Shown here piece after piece: positions 7,927-16,264 of a stretch of 64,000 nt of DNA; positions within the stretch are counted from its first letter, which is position 1, and every line of letters starts with the position of its first letter. The notes below the pieces were generated by a model that worked only from the letters and a program-made list of their open reading frames with translations, did no database searches and had not been told where the DNA came from. The DNA is taken from positions 124,001 to 188,000 of the forward strand of contig NZ_CP150274.1 in the NCBI RefSeq assembly GCF_037977055.1. Reading direction: 5' to 3'. Made by a program: the position numbers and the translations under genes. The DNA is from Paenibacillus sp. FSL K6-1096. Lineage in GTDB: Bacteria; Bacillota; Bacilli; Paenibacillales; Paenibacillaceae.

Positions 7927-9519
7927 ATGGGCAAGAAACGAATCATCTCATTATTAAATCTGATATTTTTAGTTCCGGTGATTATCCTGAGCTTCTTCAC
8001 ATGGAATGATTACAGACATTATCTAAGGAATGTTACAGACTATTTCCCTTCCATGGAACAGATCTATCTGCTGGACGGGGGCAAGCAGCTGCTGGGCCTT
8101 TCCAAGGACGAAACGCTGGATCAAGAGTATGATGTTTATCTGTGGGACACTGCAACCAAGGCAGTGCTGGCCCATACTGTAATCCCTACTGATTTCCAGG
8201 GATGGTTGGGGCCGACTACATACCAGCAGGACGGTATACTCATTCCCACCTTTAACAGCAAGGCCTCGGGACTCCAGCTGAATCTGATTCACCCTGGCGG
8301 CACAATCGATGAGCTGGCCCAAGGCACCCTGCCGCTTCCGTCCGCCATTGGCTCAAATCTCTTCTCCTGGCGGGGCAGACTGCTGACGGCGGGGAATCTC
8401 TCCGAGACGGAATGGGTAATGGCCCAGGTGAAGGACGGCAAGCTGGTCAAGGTGAACCTGCTGCAGGAGAAGCTGCTTCCGGCCCGGCCTGTCCGTTTGT
8501 CCGAGGTGACGGGCGCCTTCGGGGACGGGCAATCCGTGCCCATGTTCACTGTTAGCCTGAAGGACGACCGGACAGCGCTGGTGAGCGGCATTCTCGACTC
8601 ATCCGGCAAGCCTGCCGTGCAGCTTATACAGAAGGACGAGTCTTCGTTCAAGGCTGAGGACCAGGCCACCCTGCAATTCGCCAAGAGGTTCGGCATCAAT
8701 AACGCCAAGCAGGTCCGCGTACAAGAGGATTATCCGCGCCTCGCTGCTTTTTATAATGATATTGAGAAGAAATGGGGAGCCGCTGTGCCCACGCCGGAGC
8801 CGGTCTATCAAGCGCTTGTCTTCCCGCTGAATGACGACGAGCTGCTGATTGCAGGGTCGACAACGGAGGATGAACTGGACGGAGCGGTCACCGGATATAT
8901 TTTCAATGAGCGGAACGGAGAATTTCAGGACGCCACCTTGCTGCTGAAGCAATTGGCCTACGACCAGATCAAGGATTCCGACACCGGGTTCTATAAACGG
9001 TTAGGAAGCAGCACCTTGTACTATAGCAGCGAAGATCTGGCAGGGTACACCGATCTGGAGCTCGGGCAGGCCAAGATATACACCAATCAGCAGGCAGAAG
9101 GGTGGCTTATGACGGACAACGATACCCGGGTCTCCCTGGAAAGCTTCTGGAATTATGCCAAACTGGGGGGAGCGCTCGTTATCAACTGGGCAGTATGGGT
9201 CGTGATTACCTTATTCATGCTACTGGGCTTTGCCGTTGTCCCCCGAATGCTCACGAATGCCATAAACAGACAGATCCAAGCGGGCATACCTGTTCACGGC
9301 CGCATCCGAAGTATGCAGGAGACAGGACTCTACGTTAACGAACAGCCTATGGTACGCTTCGTGGTAGAGTTCGAGGATGAAGGGCGGCTCAAGGAGGTAG
9401 AGATCAAACAGGTTATCTCCTTCCTCAACCCGCTTAAGACTGGTGATCCGGTCCGCATCAGCTACAACCGCAAGAAGCATAAGGCCGTATTCATCACCGA
9501 TGAAAATCTGAGGCAGTAA
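7927..9519 (+). CDS. Membrane-anchored protein of unknown function
   Basis: 530 aa, not recognised as a whole. A hydrophobic helix at about 7-27 is followed by a roughly 390-residue region with many WD/propeller-like phrases (YLLDGGKQLLG, VYLWDTATKAVLAHT), probably an extracytoplasmic beta-rich domain. A second helix at about 420-445 (WAVWVVITLFMLLGF) leads to a small basic C-terminal domain of about 80 residues whose VHGRIRSMQETG...VRFVVEFEDEG...GDPVRISYNRKK pattern is like the DUF3592 or NfeD-like small beta folds found next to membrane helices. AGGAGGAG precedes the ATG. It stands alone between a terminator and the promoter of the next gene. A sensory or envelope-monitoring role is only a guess. 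Confidence 0.7.
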   Translation: MGKKRIISLLNLIFLVPVIILSFFTWNDYRHYLRNVTDYFPSMEQIYLLDGGKQLLGLSKDETLDQEYDVYLWDTATKAVLAHTVIPTDFQGWLGPTTYQQDGILIPTFNSKASGLQLNLIHPGGTIDELAQGTLPLPSAIGSNLFSWRGRLLTAGNLSETEWVMAQVKDGKLVKVNLLQEKLLPARPVRLSEVTGAFGDGQSVPMFTVSLKDDRTALVSGILDSSGKPAVQLIQKDESSFKAEDQATLQFAKRFGINNAKQVRVQEDYPRLAAFYNDIEKKWGAAVPTPEPVYQALVFPLNDDELLIAGSTTEDELDGAVTGYIFNERNGEFQDATLLLKQLAYDQIKDSDTGFYKRLGSSTLYYSSEDLAGYTDLELGQAKIYTNQQAEGWLMTDNDTRVSLESFWNYAKLGGALVINWAVWVVITLFMLLGFAVVPRMLTNAINRQIQAGIPVHGRIRSMQETGLYVNEQPMVRFVVEFEDEGRLKEVEIKQVISFLNPLKTGDPVRISYNRKKHKAVFITDENLRQ

Positions 9520-9587
9520 TATTTTTCTCCTAAAACGAAGTTGACGTAATTAAGCCGTATGAATCAACTTTATATTCGTATCCATCA

Positions 9588-9616
9588 TTGGATTCAGCGG
9601 AAGGCTTCTTTATAAT
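9588..9616 (+). promoter_or_regulatory. Sigma-A-type promoter for the GH127 operon
   Basis: TTGGAT at 9588-9593, a 17-bp spacer, and a perfect TATAAT at 9611-9616. Transcription would start near 9623, giving a leader of about 37 nt before the ATG at 9660. Confidence 0.7.
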
Positions 9617-9659
9617 TTCAGTGTGAAATCAAAGTCATTATAATGAAGGAGCTGTACGA

Positions 9660-11522
9660 ATGATCGAGCTGAAGGGGAAGCAAGTCGTTCTTCATGACCG
9701 TGATTTGAAGCGCAGAGAGGATGCCAACCGGCGCTATCTGATGAAGCTGACGAATGATAATCTCCTGTTTAACTATAAGGTAGAGGCGGGAAGATTCGAT
9801 GGCAGGGAGATTCCGGAGGATGCCCACGGAGGCTGGGAGACGCCGGTCTGCCAGATCCGCGGACATTTTCTGGGACACTGGCTGTCTGCGGCAGCGATCC
9901 GGTATCATGAGACAGGGGACATAGAAATTAAGGTGAAGGCCGATCTTATTCTGGACGAGCTGGCTGAATGCCAGAAGGACAACGGCGGGCAATGGGCCGG
10001 GGCGATTCCTGAGAAATATCTGCACTGGGTGGCTCAAGGCAAGGCAATCTGGGCTCCGCAATATAATATTCATAAGTTGTTTATGGGTCTTGTGGATATG
10101 TATCAGTTCACCGGCAGCAGCAAGGCGCTAGACATCGCCAATCGTTATGCGGACTGGTTCGTAAATTGGAGCACGGGCTTCACCAGAGAGAAATTCGACG
10201 ACATTCTCGATATGGAGACCGGCGGTATGCTGGAGGCGTGGGCGGATCTGCTTCAGATTACAGGAGATGCCAAATATACGACCTTGCTGGAGCGCTATTA
10301 CCGCAGCAGACTTTTCCGGCCGCTATTAGAGAATAAAGACCCGCTGACCAACATGCACGCCAATACAACCATTCCTGAGGTGCTCGGCTGCGCCAGAGCT
10401 TACGAGGTCACCGGCGAGCAGCGCTGGATGGACATTGTTACGGCTTACTGGAAGTGTGCGGTGACCGAACGGGGAATGCTGGCTACGGGCGGCAATACGG
10501 CCGGTGAGGTGTGGATGCCGAAGATGAAGATCAAGGCCCGCCTGGGCGACAAGAATCAGGAGCATTGTACGGTATATAATATGATCCGCCTGGCAGAGTT
10601 CCTGTTCCGGCATACCTCAGACCCCGCCTATGCGCAGTATATTGAATATAATATGTATAACGGGATTATGGCCCAGGCTTATTATCAGGAATATCATCTG
10701 ACCGGCAATAAGCACAGCGACCCGGCAACCGGGCTGCTCACTTACTTCCTGCCGATGAAGGCCGGGCTGCGCAAGGACTGGAGCACCGAGACAGACAGCT
10801 TCTTCTGCTGCCACGGAACGATGGTCCAGGCCAATGCGGCGCTGAATAGAGGTATCTATTATCAGGAGCAGGATAATCTCTATGTCTGCCAGTATTTCCG
10901 CTCAGAGCTGACAACAGAGATTCAGGGCGGGAGCATACGGCTTCAGCAGGCGCAGGATTACATGAGCGGAAGTATGCTGAACTCCTCGAATACGGCAGGA
11001 CAGCAGGAATTGAATGAGATTACAGCGCTGCACGAGAATATGCCGGATTATAGAAAATATGACTTCACCGTCCATACCAGCGCTGCCCGAGAATTCGCCA
11101 TCCATCTGCGGATACCGGACTGGATCATGTCGGAGGCCGTCATCTATGTAAACGATCAGCTGCACGGTAAATCTGCGGACCACACGGCATTCTACACGCT
11201 GCTGCGGAATTGGCAGGACGGCGACCGGATCAGCATCATTCTGCCGGTGGGTATCCGCTTCATCCCCCTGCCGGATGATGAGCAGACAGGCGCATTCCGT
11301 TACGGTCCTGAAGTGCTGGCCGGCATTACCGAGCATGAGCGGATTCTGTACACCCCGTTAGCGGATGCCGCTGGTGAGATCATCATGGAGAACGAGCGGG
11401 AGTGGGGGAGCTGGCGTTATTTCTTCAAGACCACCCGTCAGGACCCGGGCATCCAGCTTAGAAGAATCCGCGACATCGGGTATGAGCCTTATCAGGTGTA
11501 TTTCCCGGTGAGAAACGAATAG
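9660..11522 (+). CDS. GH127 family beta-L-arabinofuranosidase-type glycoside hydrolase
   Basis: 620 aa, normal for the family (formerly DUF1680), which releases terminal beta-L-arabinofuranose from plant glycans such as arabino-oligosaccharides. The (alpha/alpha)6-barrel is recognisable from GGMLEAWADLLQITGD and NMIRLAEFLFRHT. The zinc/cysteine site that defines the family is complete: E301-x-C303 in QEHCTVYN, and C383-C384 in FFCCHGT, where by comparison with HypBA1 the first Cys of the pair is the nucleophile. There is no signal peptide, so it acts in the cytoplasm on imported substrate. A good promoter lies just upstream. The next gene follows after 16 bp and is probably co-transcribed. 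No arabinose regulator or transporter is nearby. Confidence 0.88.
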   Translation: MIELKGKQVVLHDRDLKRREDANRRYLMKLTNDNLLFNYKVEAGRFDGREIPEDAHGGWETPVCQIRGHFLGHWLSAAAIRYHETGDIEIKVKADLILDELAECQKDNGGQWAGAIPEKYLHWVAQGKAIWAPQYNIHKLFMGLVDMYQFTGSSKALDIANRYADWFVNWSTGFTREKFDDILDMETGGMLEAWADLLQITGDAKYTTLLERYYRSRLFRPLLENKDPLTNMHANTTIPEVLGCARAYEVTGEQRWMDIVTAYWKCAVTERGMLATGGNTAGEVWMPKMKIKARLGDKNQEHCTVYNMIRLAEFLFRHTSDPAYAQYIEYNMYNGIMAQAYYQEYHLTGNKHSDPATGLLTYFLPMKAGLRKDWSTETDSFFCCHGTMVQANAALNRGIYYQEQDNLYVCQYFRSELTTEIQGGSIRLQQAQDYMSGSMLNSSNTAGQQELNEITALHENMPDYRKYDFTVHTSAAREFAIHLRIPDWIMSEAVIYVNDQLHGKSADHTAFYTLLRNWQDGDRISIILPVGIRFIPLPDDEQTGAFRYGPEVLAGITEHERILYTPLADAAGEIIMENEREWGSWRYFFKTTRQDPGIQLRRIRDIGYEPYQVYFPVRNE

Positions 11523-11538
11523 ATGTTAGAGCTACGAG

Positions 11539-12495
11539 GTGATGATCATAAGTCGTTCTAAGAAATTAAGCAGCTTCAACCAGCTAGACAGTTTCATAAC
11601 ATATGGCGGTTATATCGAGATACCGGAGAATCACGGACGGACGGTTCAGGAGCTGCTGCTTGACTGTCAAGCCAGCTATAGAAGTGAGCACGGCCTCAGC
11701 CTGGAATTTGAGTTCCGGCAATGCAGGTTAACGGTGATTTACACACAAAAAGGCTATTTCGGATCACAGTTAGACTTCAGCCGCAGAGGACGGAGAGTTA
11801 CGGAGAGTGACATGCACCTATGGCAGAATTTCGGGGGTTACGTGGCCGGGCTGGGGCTGACATCGGTCAGCTGCACACAGACCCGGAAGAGCATCAGAAC
11901 GCAGCTGAGCAACGGAATGCGGGTAATTTTCCAGTATTCGGCGGACCATGGCGATTATCTGCTGGATCAGATTAGCACCCGTTACGGCAACTCAAGTAAA
12001 ATGAACCGCATCATAGCCGAGCCAATGATCCTGGAGATGGAGAGCATGGGCTGTACGGTCAGCGAATACCTGAAGCAGGGCGGCTTCTTCAAGCTTCCGG
12101 ATCAGCAGAAACTCCAGTTCCCGGAGCTGGTTACGCTGTGCACGACCAAAGAAAGCCACAGCAGCATCACAGGAACGATATTGGGCTTTCAGTTCAAGCA
12201 TTGGCTGCTGGAGATTTTTTATGATGAGGAAGGGCAACTCACCGGCGAGAATATGAAATTCATCGGGGAGGATACTGAATTCCGCACATGGGAAGATTTC
12301 CAGGCGTTTGCCCGGCACAACGGTATTCAGATCATCGAGCAATGCCGCAGCCATGATGTGATGATTGTGTTCCTGGACACGGGAGCCAATGTGCATTTTA
12401 ATTACTCGGAAGAACTCGGGGATTATGCTGTCAGTGTGTTAGAAGGTGACGGAGTGCGCCTGCGCGATAGTTATAGAAGAATATATAAGGATTAA
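11539..12495 (+). CDS. Unknown protein made of two copies of one ~150-residue domain
   Basis: 318 aa, not recognised. The two halves clearly repeat each other with an offset of 158 residues: GGYIEIPE (23-30) matches GGFFKLPD (181-188). LEFEF...LTVIYT in copy 1 matches LGFQF...LEIFYD in copy 2. The ends of the copies also match, with FQYSADHGDYLLDQI against FNYSEELGDYAVSVL. The pattern of beta strands with a helix suggests a small alpha/beta fold. There is no signal peptide or membrane helix. The start is uncertain: GTG 11539 or ATG 11542, both too close to the nearest GAGG for normal spacing. It lies 16 bp after the GH127 gene and is followed by a terminator, so it probably belongs to that transcript. 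Immunity or regulatory roles are possible but unsupported. Confidence 0.75.
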   Translation: MMIISRSKKLSSFNQLDSFITYGGYIEIPENHGRTVQELLLDCQASYRSEHGLSLEFEFRQCRLTVIYTQKGYFGSQLDFSRRGRRVTESDMHLWQNFGGYVAGLGLTSVSCTQTRKSIRTQLSNGMRVIFQYSADHGDYLLDQISTRYGNSSKMNRIIAEPMILEMESMGCTVSEYLKQGGFFKLPDQQKLQFPELVTLCTTKESHSSITGTILGFQFKHWLLEIFYDEEGQLTGENMKFIGEDTEFRTWEDFQAFARHNGIQIIEQCRSHDVMIVFLDTGANVHFNYSEELGDYAVSVLEGDGVRLRDSYRRIYKD

Positions 12496-12521
12496 TGCGT
12501 TGTACTCATAAAAAACAAAAA

Positions 12522-12561
12522 ACCACCGGTGCAGATTTACAACCTTCATCGGTGGTTTTTT
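12522..12561. terminator. Bidirectional intrinsic terminator between convergent genes
   Basis: ACCACCG at 12522-12528 pairs with CGGTGGT at 12550-12556. A-rich tract on the left, T6 on the right, so it can end transcripts from both the upstream plus-strand gene and the minus-strand XRE gene. Confidence 0.85.
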
Positions 12562-12609
12562 GCGTGTAAAATGAACCTTTTTGCCGTGAAAAAATAGGAC
12601 AATGGAAAT

Positions 12610-12846
12610 TCAATTGCCACTTTTCTCCGCATCTGTACGCTGATTTGAGTATTTCCATTCATCTATTTCACGGGGATCAACGCCAAACAAGTGACTGATT
12701 AGAAGCGCCAATGTAACATTCGGGAGTACCACACCGTACTCAATATTCTGGTAGTTGCGCAAGGTGCATTTCATGGTGTTATTAATCTGATGAACGATGG
12801 ATTCTTGGGTATACCCTGCAGCTTTCCGTGCATCCTTTATCCTCAA
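12610..12846 (-). CDS. Small XRE-family helix-turn-helix regulator
   Basis: 78 aa, almost entirely one Cro/C1-type domain: RIKDARKAAGYTQESIVHQIN forms helices 1-2, then the recognition helix and the NYQNIEYGVVLPNVTLALLISHLFGVDPREI core typical of XRE proteins. The start is a TTG at 12846-12844 (minus strand), supported by a GAGGGAG about 10 bases upstream; no in-frame ATG is better placed. A divergent gene remnant begins at 13083, and the region between carries overlapping promoters and an inverted repeat, so auto-regulation and control of the divergent gene are likely. No effector domain is present. Confidence 0.8.
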   Translation of the reverse strand: MRIKDARKAAGYTQESIVHQINNTMKCTLRNYQNIEYGVVLPNVTLALLISHLFGVDPREIDEWKYSNQRTDAEKSGN

Positions 12847-12906
12847 AATGCAATATCTCCCTCAACTTTTCGGTATGTTTTTATGATAGGGGAGGAAACA
12901 AGTTAA

Positions 12907-12962
12907 TTTAACGATTTATAATACACGAAATATATTGCGTTAAATGTTTTTCAGTATATAAT
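12907..12962. promoter_or_regulatory. Divergent promoter region with an inverted repeat
   Basis: A 7-bp inverted repeat, TTTAACG at 12907-12913 and CGTTAAA at 12938-12944, flanks the minus-strand promoter of the XRE gene (-35 TTTAAC at 12944-12939, 18-bp spacer, -10 TATAAA at 12920-12915). The right arm overlaps the -35 of a plus-strand promoter (TTGCGT 12935-12940, 16 bp, TATAAT 12957-12962). This layout suits a regulator that represses both directions. The rest of 12847-13082 is A+T-rich with no gene I can support. Confidence 0.5.
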
Positions 12963-13082
12963 AATAGATGTAAACGGGTTAAATAGTAAAATATCCCTTT
13001 ATTATTGAGCGTCGTTAGATTCACTTTAGTATCCGCTAATATGTATGCTTTTAATCCTATTTTATGGAAGGAGGTGCGTGGT

Positions 13083-13401
13083 TTGGGATCGGTAAATTCT
13101 ATCCGGAATGATCTGCTCACATATATGGGCTGGAAGGACGCCGGTCTGACACAATCGATTTACTGAATGAGCCGTTGCTGACACCTATCTGTACCGGTTA
13201 ATGTCCGGAGAATTGGATGTAATCCATGAGTACGCTGATTATATAGCACTTCAAGAGAATGAAATATTTATTGCAGTGCGTTATATCGTTCAAGCGGCGA
13301 ATGTATTCAAGCTTAATGTCGACAGCATCTTAGAGCGGTTCGCGCCATACATACCTTATGAATCGGGCAAGACAGATGATCAGCTTATTGACGTTCTGTA
13401 G
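13083..13401 (+). pseudogene. Small unknown gene broken by two frameshifts
   Basis: A textbook AAGGAGG eight bases before TTG 13083 opens a frame (SIRNDLLTYMGWKDAGLTQSI) that stops at 13164-13166. The coherent continuation moves to a second frame (DLLNEPLL, about 13157-13180) and then to a third (ADTYLYRLMSGELDVIHEYADYI..., 13177 to 13401). Each jump is what one missing base would produce, so the original product was probably about 106 aa. The last part, 13201-13401, is open from an ATG but has no ribosome-binding site of its own. The family is not recognised. A sequencing error in a short stretch would look the same. Confidence 0.5.
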
Positions 13402-13488
13402 TGTTTCATTTGTTATTTCTACGGTAACCTTAGTGACTACACTGGCGCATGGCTGGGGAACTTAATCATTTTCGCGAAAATATACAGG

Positions 13489-13521
13489 GGCGCTCCTGAA
13501 GTTTCGGGAGGCGCCTTTTTT
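13489..13521 (+). terminator. Intrinsic terminator after the broken gene
   Basis: GGCGCTCC pairs with GGGAGGCGCC across a short AGTTTC-type loop and is followed by a run of seven T. Confidence 0.85.
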
Positions 13522-13586
13522 GTGCAATTAAACGAACATCCTATTATCTGTCATAAAATTCTAAGATAGCATAAAGGGAGGATTCT

Positions 13587-13802
13587 ATGGTGAACAGAAA
13601 TATGCTTGTACAAGCCCGCATTGAGTGTGCCCGGAACCAGCTTCACATGCTGGCGGAGAAACACCATGATCTACAGCATCCCGCTGTTCTTAAGCAATCT
13701 ATGGTATTGGATGAATTAATTAACCAGTATAATAAGAAGGGAGAACAGAAGAGATTAATAGAGAGCAGGAGATCACTTGAGAACAAACATACTTTATATT
13801 GA
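13587..13802 (+). CDS. Spo0E-family aspartyl-phosphate phosphatase
   Basis: 71 aa. The N-terminal two thirds form the expected two-helix hairpin, with the family signature around KQSMVLDELINQYNK (Ser-x-x-Leu-Asp core). Family members dephosphorylate the receiver domain of Spo0A and so delay sporulation. Spacing from GGGAGG to the ATG is good. The 3' end overlaps the following response-regulator gene by 26 bp in another frame, so the pair must be co-transcribed and is probably translationally coupled. That suggests, but does not prove, that its substrate is the neighbouring response regulator rather than Spo0A. The basic tail after residue 50 is longer than the minimal family core and may only be a consequence of the overlap. 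Confidence 0.75.
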   Translation: MVNRNMLVQARIECARNQLHMLAEKHHDLQHPAVLKQSMVLDELINQYNKKGEQKRLIESRRSLENKHTLY

Positions 13803-14454
13803 AGATAATGAGAAAATCGGCACTTGGGTAAAAGAGGAGCTGGAGCAGCGGGGATATACGGTACAGTGGCTGCTGTCGGGAGAAGGAGCCGAGGCTGAGG
13901 TCGCGCAGGTTGATGTCGTTATTCTGGATATTATGTTACCGGGATTAGATGGATTCACAGTAGGCAAACGCCTAAAGAAGGCGGCACCCGCCGTTCCTGT
14001 GCTGCTGTTAACCGCCCGGACCTCCGTCGACGATAAGGTGGAGGGCTTACAATTTGCAGATGATTACGTTACGAAGCCCTTTCATACCGATGAATTGGTG
14101 GCCAGGCTGGAGGTTTTAATCCGCCGGAGCGGCGGAGTCTCCTCGGACCGCATTACACTGGGCACTCACATTGAAGTGGACAAGAAGCTCCAGACCATCT
14201 ATGACAAGCGTACAGGCGAAGAGATTATTTTGACAGGAAAGCAGCACCAGATCTTAATGTATTTCCTGCGCCATCCGAATCAGGTTCTGCCGAAGGAACA
14301 GCTCTATGAAGCTGTCTGGGAAGAAGCTTATATTCCTGGAGACAAGACTTTACTGGTACATCTCCACCGGCTGCGGCAGAAGCTGGAGCGTGACCCGGAG
14401 ACTCCGGAGATTATTGAGACGCTGAAGGGAATCGGCTACCGGGTGAAGCTATGA
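13777..14454 (+). CDS. OmpR/PhoB-family response regulator
   Basis: 225 aa starting at TTG, with AGGAG five bases upstream. The receiver domain is at 1 to about 115, with acidic D10, phospho-acceptor D51 (VVILDIMLPG), the switch Thr in LLLTART and Lys in VTKPF. The winged-helix DNA-binding domain is at about 125-225 (LTGKQHQILMYFLRHPNQVLPKEQLYEAVW, ending GIGYRVKL). The loop before TKPF reads GLQFADDY, one residue shorter than the usual GLELGADDY. It overlaps the Spo0E-like gene upstream and the kinase gene downstream (ATGA). The likely targets are its own operon and the ABC transporter promoter just downstream, where GTAAC-type direct repeats are found. Confidence 0.92.
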   Translation: MRTNILYIEDNEKIGTWVKEELEQRGYTVQWLLSGEGAEAEVAQVDVVILDIMLPGLDGFTVGKRLKKAAPAVPVLLLTARTSVDDKVEGLQFADDYVTKPFHTDELVARLEVLIRRSGGVSSDRITLGTHIEVDKKLQTIYDKRTGEEIILTGKQHQILMYFLRHPNQVLPKEQLYEAVWEEAYIPGDKTLLVHLHRLRQKLERDPETPEIIETLKGIGYRVKL

Positions 14455-15464
14455 AGCAGCCCCGATCCTTGTTTCGCCATTTCCTAAAGCTGCATTTCCT
14501 GTTCATCCTTCTTCCGCCCATCGCGCTGATGGTCTTCTCATCGTTCTTCGGAACCTCCGGGACATGGCCAAAGTTCAATACGCTGAACCTGTTTTACATT
14601 ACAGTGCTTATGTTCACTTGTATCATTGTGGCTTTCGTTGCTCTATCCTGGCTGTTCTTCTGGAGACTCCGCAAACGTCTGACCCGTCTACAGCAAGCTA
14701 TGTCCGCAGCTCCCACTGCGGATTCATGGCCTGAGCCTGTCCTGGTTCAAAAGGATCGCATGGATGAAATAGACCAGTTAGGCGGTTCCTTCAACCGGAT
14801 GATCCGGCAACTGGAAGACAGCCGCGTGCGGGAGCAGCAAGAGGCAGGGCTGCGGCAACGGCTTATTGCCAACATGTCCCACGACCTGCGGACGCCGCTG
14901 ACCGTCATTCGGGGACATGTTACCCGGCTGAGCAAAGAACCGATGAGTCCAGAGGGACAGAACTCCTTAGCAGAGATCAATCAGACTATTACACGGACCG
15001 GTGAGCTGATGGATGATTTGCTCTCGTATACCTTGCTTACCTCAGGCAAATATCCCTTTGAGCCTGCATTCACAGACATGGGACGCCTGGTAAGAGCCTC
15101 GGTTGCTGCATGGTATCCGGTATTTGAGGAGCACGGCATTCAGGTCGAGGTTGACCTGCCCGCAGAAGAGACCTTCCACTGGACAGCAGATCCCAAATGG
15201 ATGACCCGGGTGCTGGATAATTTGTTTCAGAATGTCATTCGCCATGCAATAGACGGGAAATATATTTTTATTGCTGTAGATGTGCAGCAGGAACGGATTC
15301 TTGTCGCTGACAGAGGCCAGGGCATGAATCATTCCACATACGATGGCGGAGCGGGAATGGGGCTGTCGACGGTCCATTATATGCTGAACACCATGAAGCT
15401 GAAGGCTCAATTTAACTCAAGCGGAGAGGGAACAAGTGTAGTCATTTGGCAGAGTGTAACCTGA
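14451..15464 (+). CDS. Intramembrane-sensing-type histidine kinase
   Basis: 337 aa. Two N-terminal membrane helices (about 11-33 and 48-75) are joined by an extracellular loop of only a dozen or so residues. A HAMP-like linker follows, then HisKA with the phospho-accepting H144 (NMSHDLRTPLT). The compact HATPase domain includes a degenerate N-box, DRGQGM and GGAGMGLS. The lack of an extracytoplasmic sensor domain is characteristic of kinases that work with an ABC transporter to sense cell-envelope-active compounds. It is coupled to the response regulator by an ATGA overlap and followed within 90 bp by an ABC transporter operon, matching that arrangement. The ligand is unknown. Confidence 0.9.
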   Translation: MKQPRSLFRHFLKLHFLFILLPPIALMVFSSFFGTSGTWPKFNTLNLFYITVLMFTCIIVAFVALSWLFFWRLRKRLTRLQQAMSAAPTADSWPEPVLVQKDRMDEIDQLGGSFNRMIRQLEDSRVREQQEAGLRQRLIANMSHDLRTPLTVIRGHVTRLSKEPMSPEGQNSLAEINQTITRTGELMDDLLSYTLLTSGKYPFEPAFTDMGRLVRASVAAWYPVFEEHGIQVEVDLPAEETFHWTADPKWMTRVLDNLFQNVIRHAIDGKYIFIAVDVQQERILVADRGQGMNHSTYDGGAGMGLSTVHYMLNTMKLKAQFNSSGEGTSVVIWQSVT

Positions 15465-15521
15465 AGTTAACCCAGAAGTAAACAGCCTGCCCACCGGGAT
15501 GTAACCTTGCATCTGTATACT
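15456..15521 (+). promoter_or_regulatory. Candidate response-regulator sites and activator-dependent promoter of the ABC operon
   Basis: Direct repeats GTAACC (15456), GTTAACC (15466), GTAAAC (15478) and GTAACC (15501) are spaced 10, 12 and 23 bp, roughly one or two helical turns. They lead to a TATACT -10 at 15516-15521 that has no recognisable -35. This is what an OmpR-type activator site usually looks like. The first copy lies inside the kinase stop region. Confidence 0.45.
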
Positions 15522-15550
15522 TAGCACCATAACGAAAGGATGTGTTATGG

Positions 15551-16264
15551 TTGCTCACCATCAATAACTTAGTCAAACGCCGCGGAACGGAGGAGATTCT
15601 ATCTGGAATCACCTTCGAGGCCAGACCAGGAAGAGTCACGGGGTTCCTCGGACCCAACGGGGCCGGCAAAAGCTCCACCCTCCGTATCCTGCTCGGATTG
15701 GATCATGCTACCTCAGGGAGTGCCTTGATTCATGGCAAGCCCTTCGCAGAATTACAACATCCGCTGCAAACCGTAGGTGCCGCACTGGACGGATCTGGAG
15801 CACATCCGATGCGGACAGGACGGGCACACCTGCACTGGATCGCTTGCGCCGCCGGCCTGCCCCGCTCCCGTGTCGAGGAGGTGCTGGATATCGTAGGTCT
15901 TACCAAGGCAGCAGGCACTAGAGTGAAGCGGTATTCTCTCGGCATGGGGAGAAGACTGGGAATCGCGGCTGCGCTGCTTGCAGACCCGGAGATCCTGATT
16001 TTGGATGAACCTGTGAACGGACTTGACCCGGAAGGCATCCGTTGGATTCGGACATTTCTGCGGCAACGTGCAGAGGCAGGGAATACGGTGCTGCTCTCCA
16101 GTCATCTTATGGGTGAGCTTGCCGAGACGGTGGACGATGTGGTGATCATTAAGCAGGGGAGAATCGTTGCGGATGGAACACTCCAAGAGGTGACCGGCAG
16201 CCACTCCACGCTGGAGCAGGCCTTCTTCGCCCTGACCTCGGGACATGCAGGTGATCTGCGATGA
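15551..16264 (+). CDS. ABC transporter ATPase, BcrA/LanF-like drug or lantibiotic exporter type
   Basis: The frame is open from GTG 15542, but AAAGGA is correctly spaced (10 bases) only for TTG 15551, giving 237 aa. Walker A is GPNGAGKSS, the signature is the drug-exporter form YSLGMGRRL, Walker B is ILILDEPVNGLD and the switch His is in SSHLMGE. The Q-loop position reads VGAALDG, with Asp where bacitracin/lantibiotic-type ATPases commonly carry Glu. Two membrane subunits follow in ATGA overlaps, making a three-gene exporter typical of self-immunity or resistance to membrane- or cell-wall-active peptides. With the two-component genes directly upstream, induction by an antimicrobial is likely. 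Confidence 0.88.
   Translation: MLTINNLVKRRGTEEILSGITFEARPGRVTGFLGPNGAGKSSTLRILLGLDHATSGSALIHGKPFAELQHPLQTVGAALDGSGAHPMRTGRAHLHWIACAAGLPRSRVEEVLDIVGLTKAAGTRVKRYSLGMGRRLGIAAALLADPEILILDEPVNGLDPEGIRWIRTFLRQRAEAGNTVLLSSHLMGELAETVDDVVIIKQGRIVADGTLQEVTGSHSTLEQAFFALTSGHAGDLR

Noticed and set aside
9541..9576. TTGACG with TATATT as a promoter for the GH127 gene
   Set aside because: Spacing is 24 bp; the TTGGAT-17-TATAAT pair just downstream is much better.
12908..13120. 70-residue minus-strand open frame
   Set aside because: Runs across the divergent promoter region and the strong plus-strand ribosome-binding site; composition is not protein-like.
15542..15550. GTG 15542 as start of the ABC ATPase
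   Set aside because: AAAGGA ends one base before it; TTG 15551 has normal spacing.
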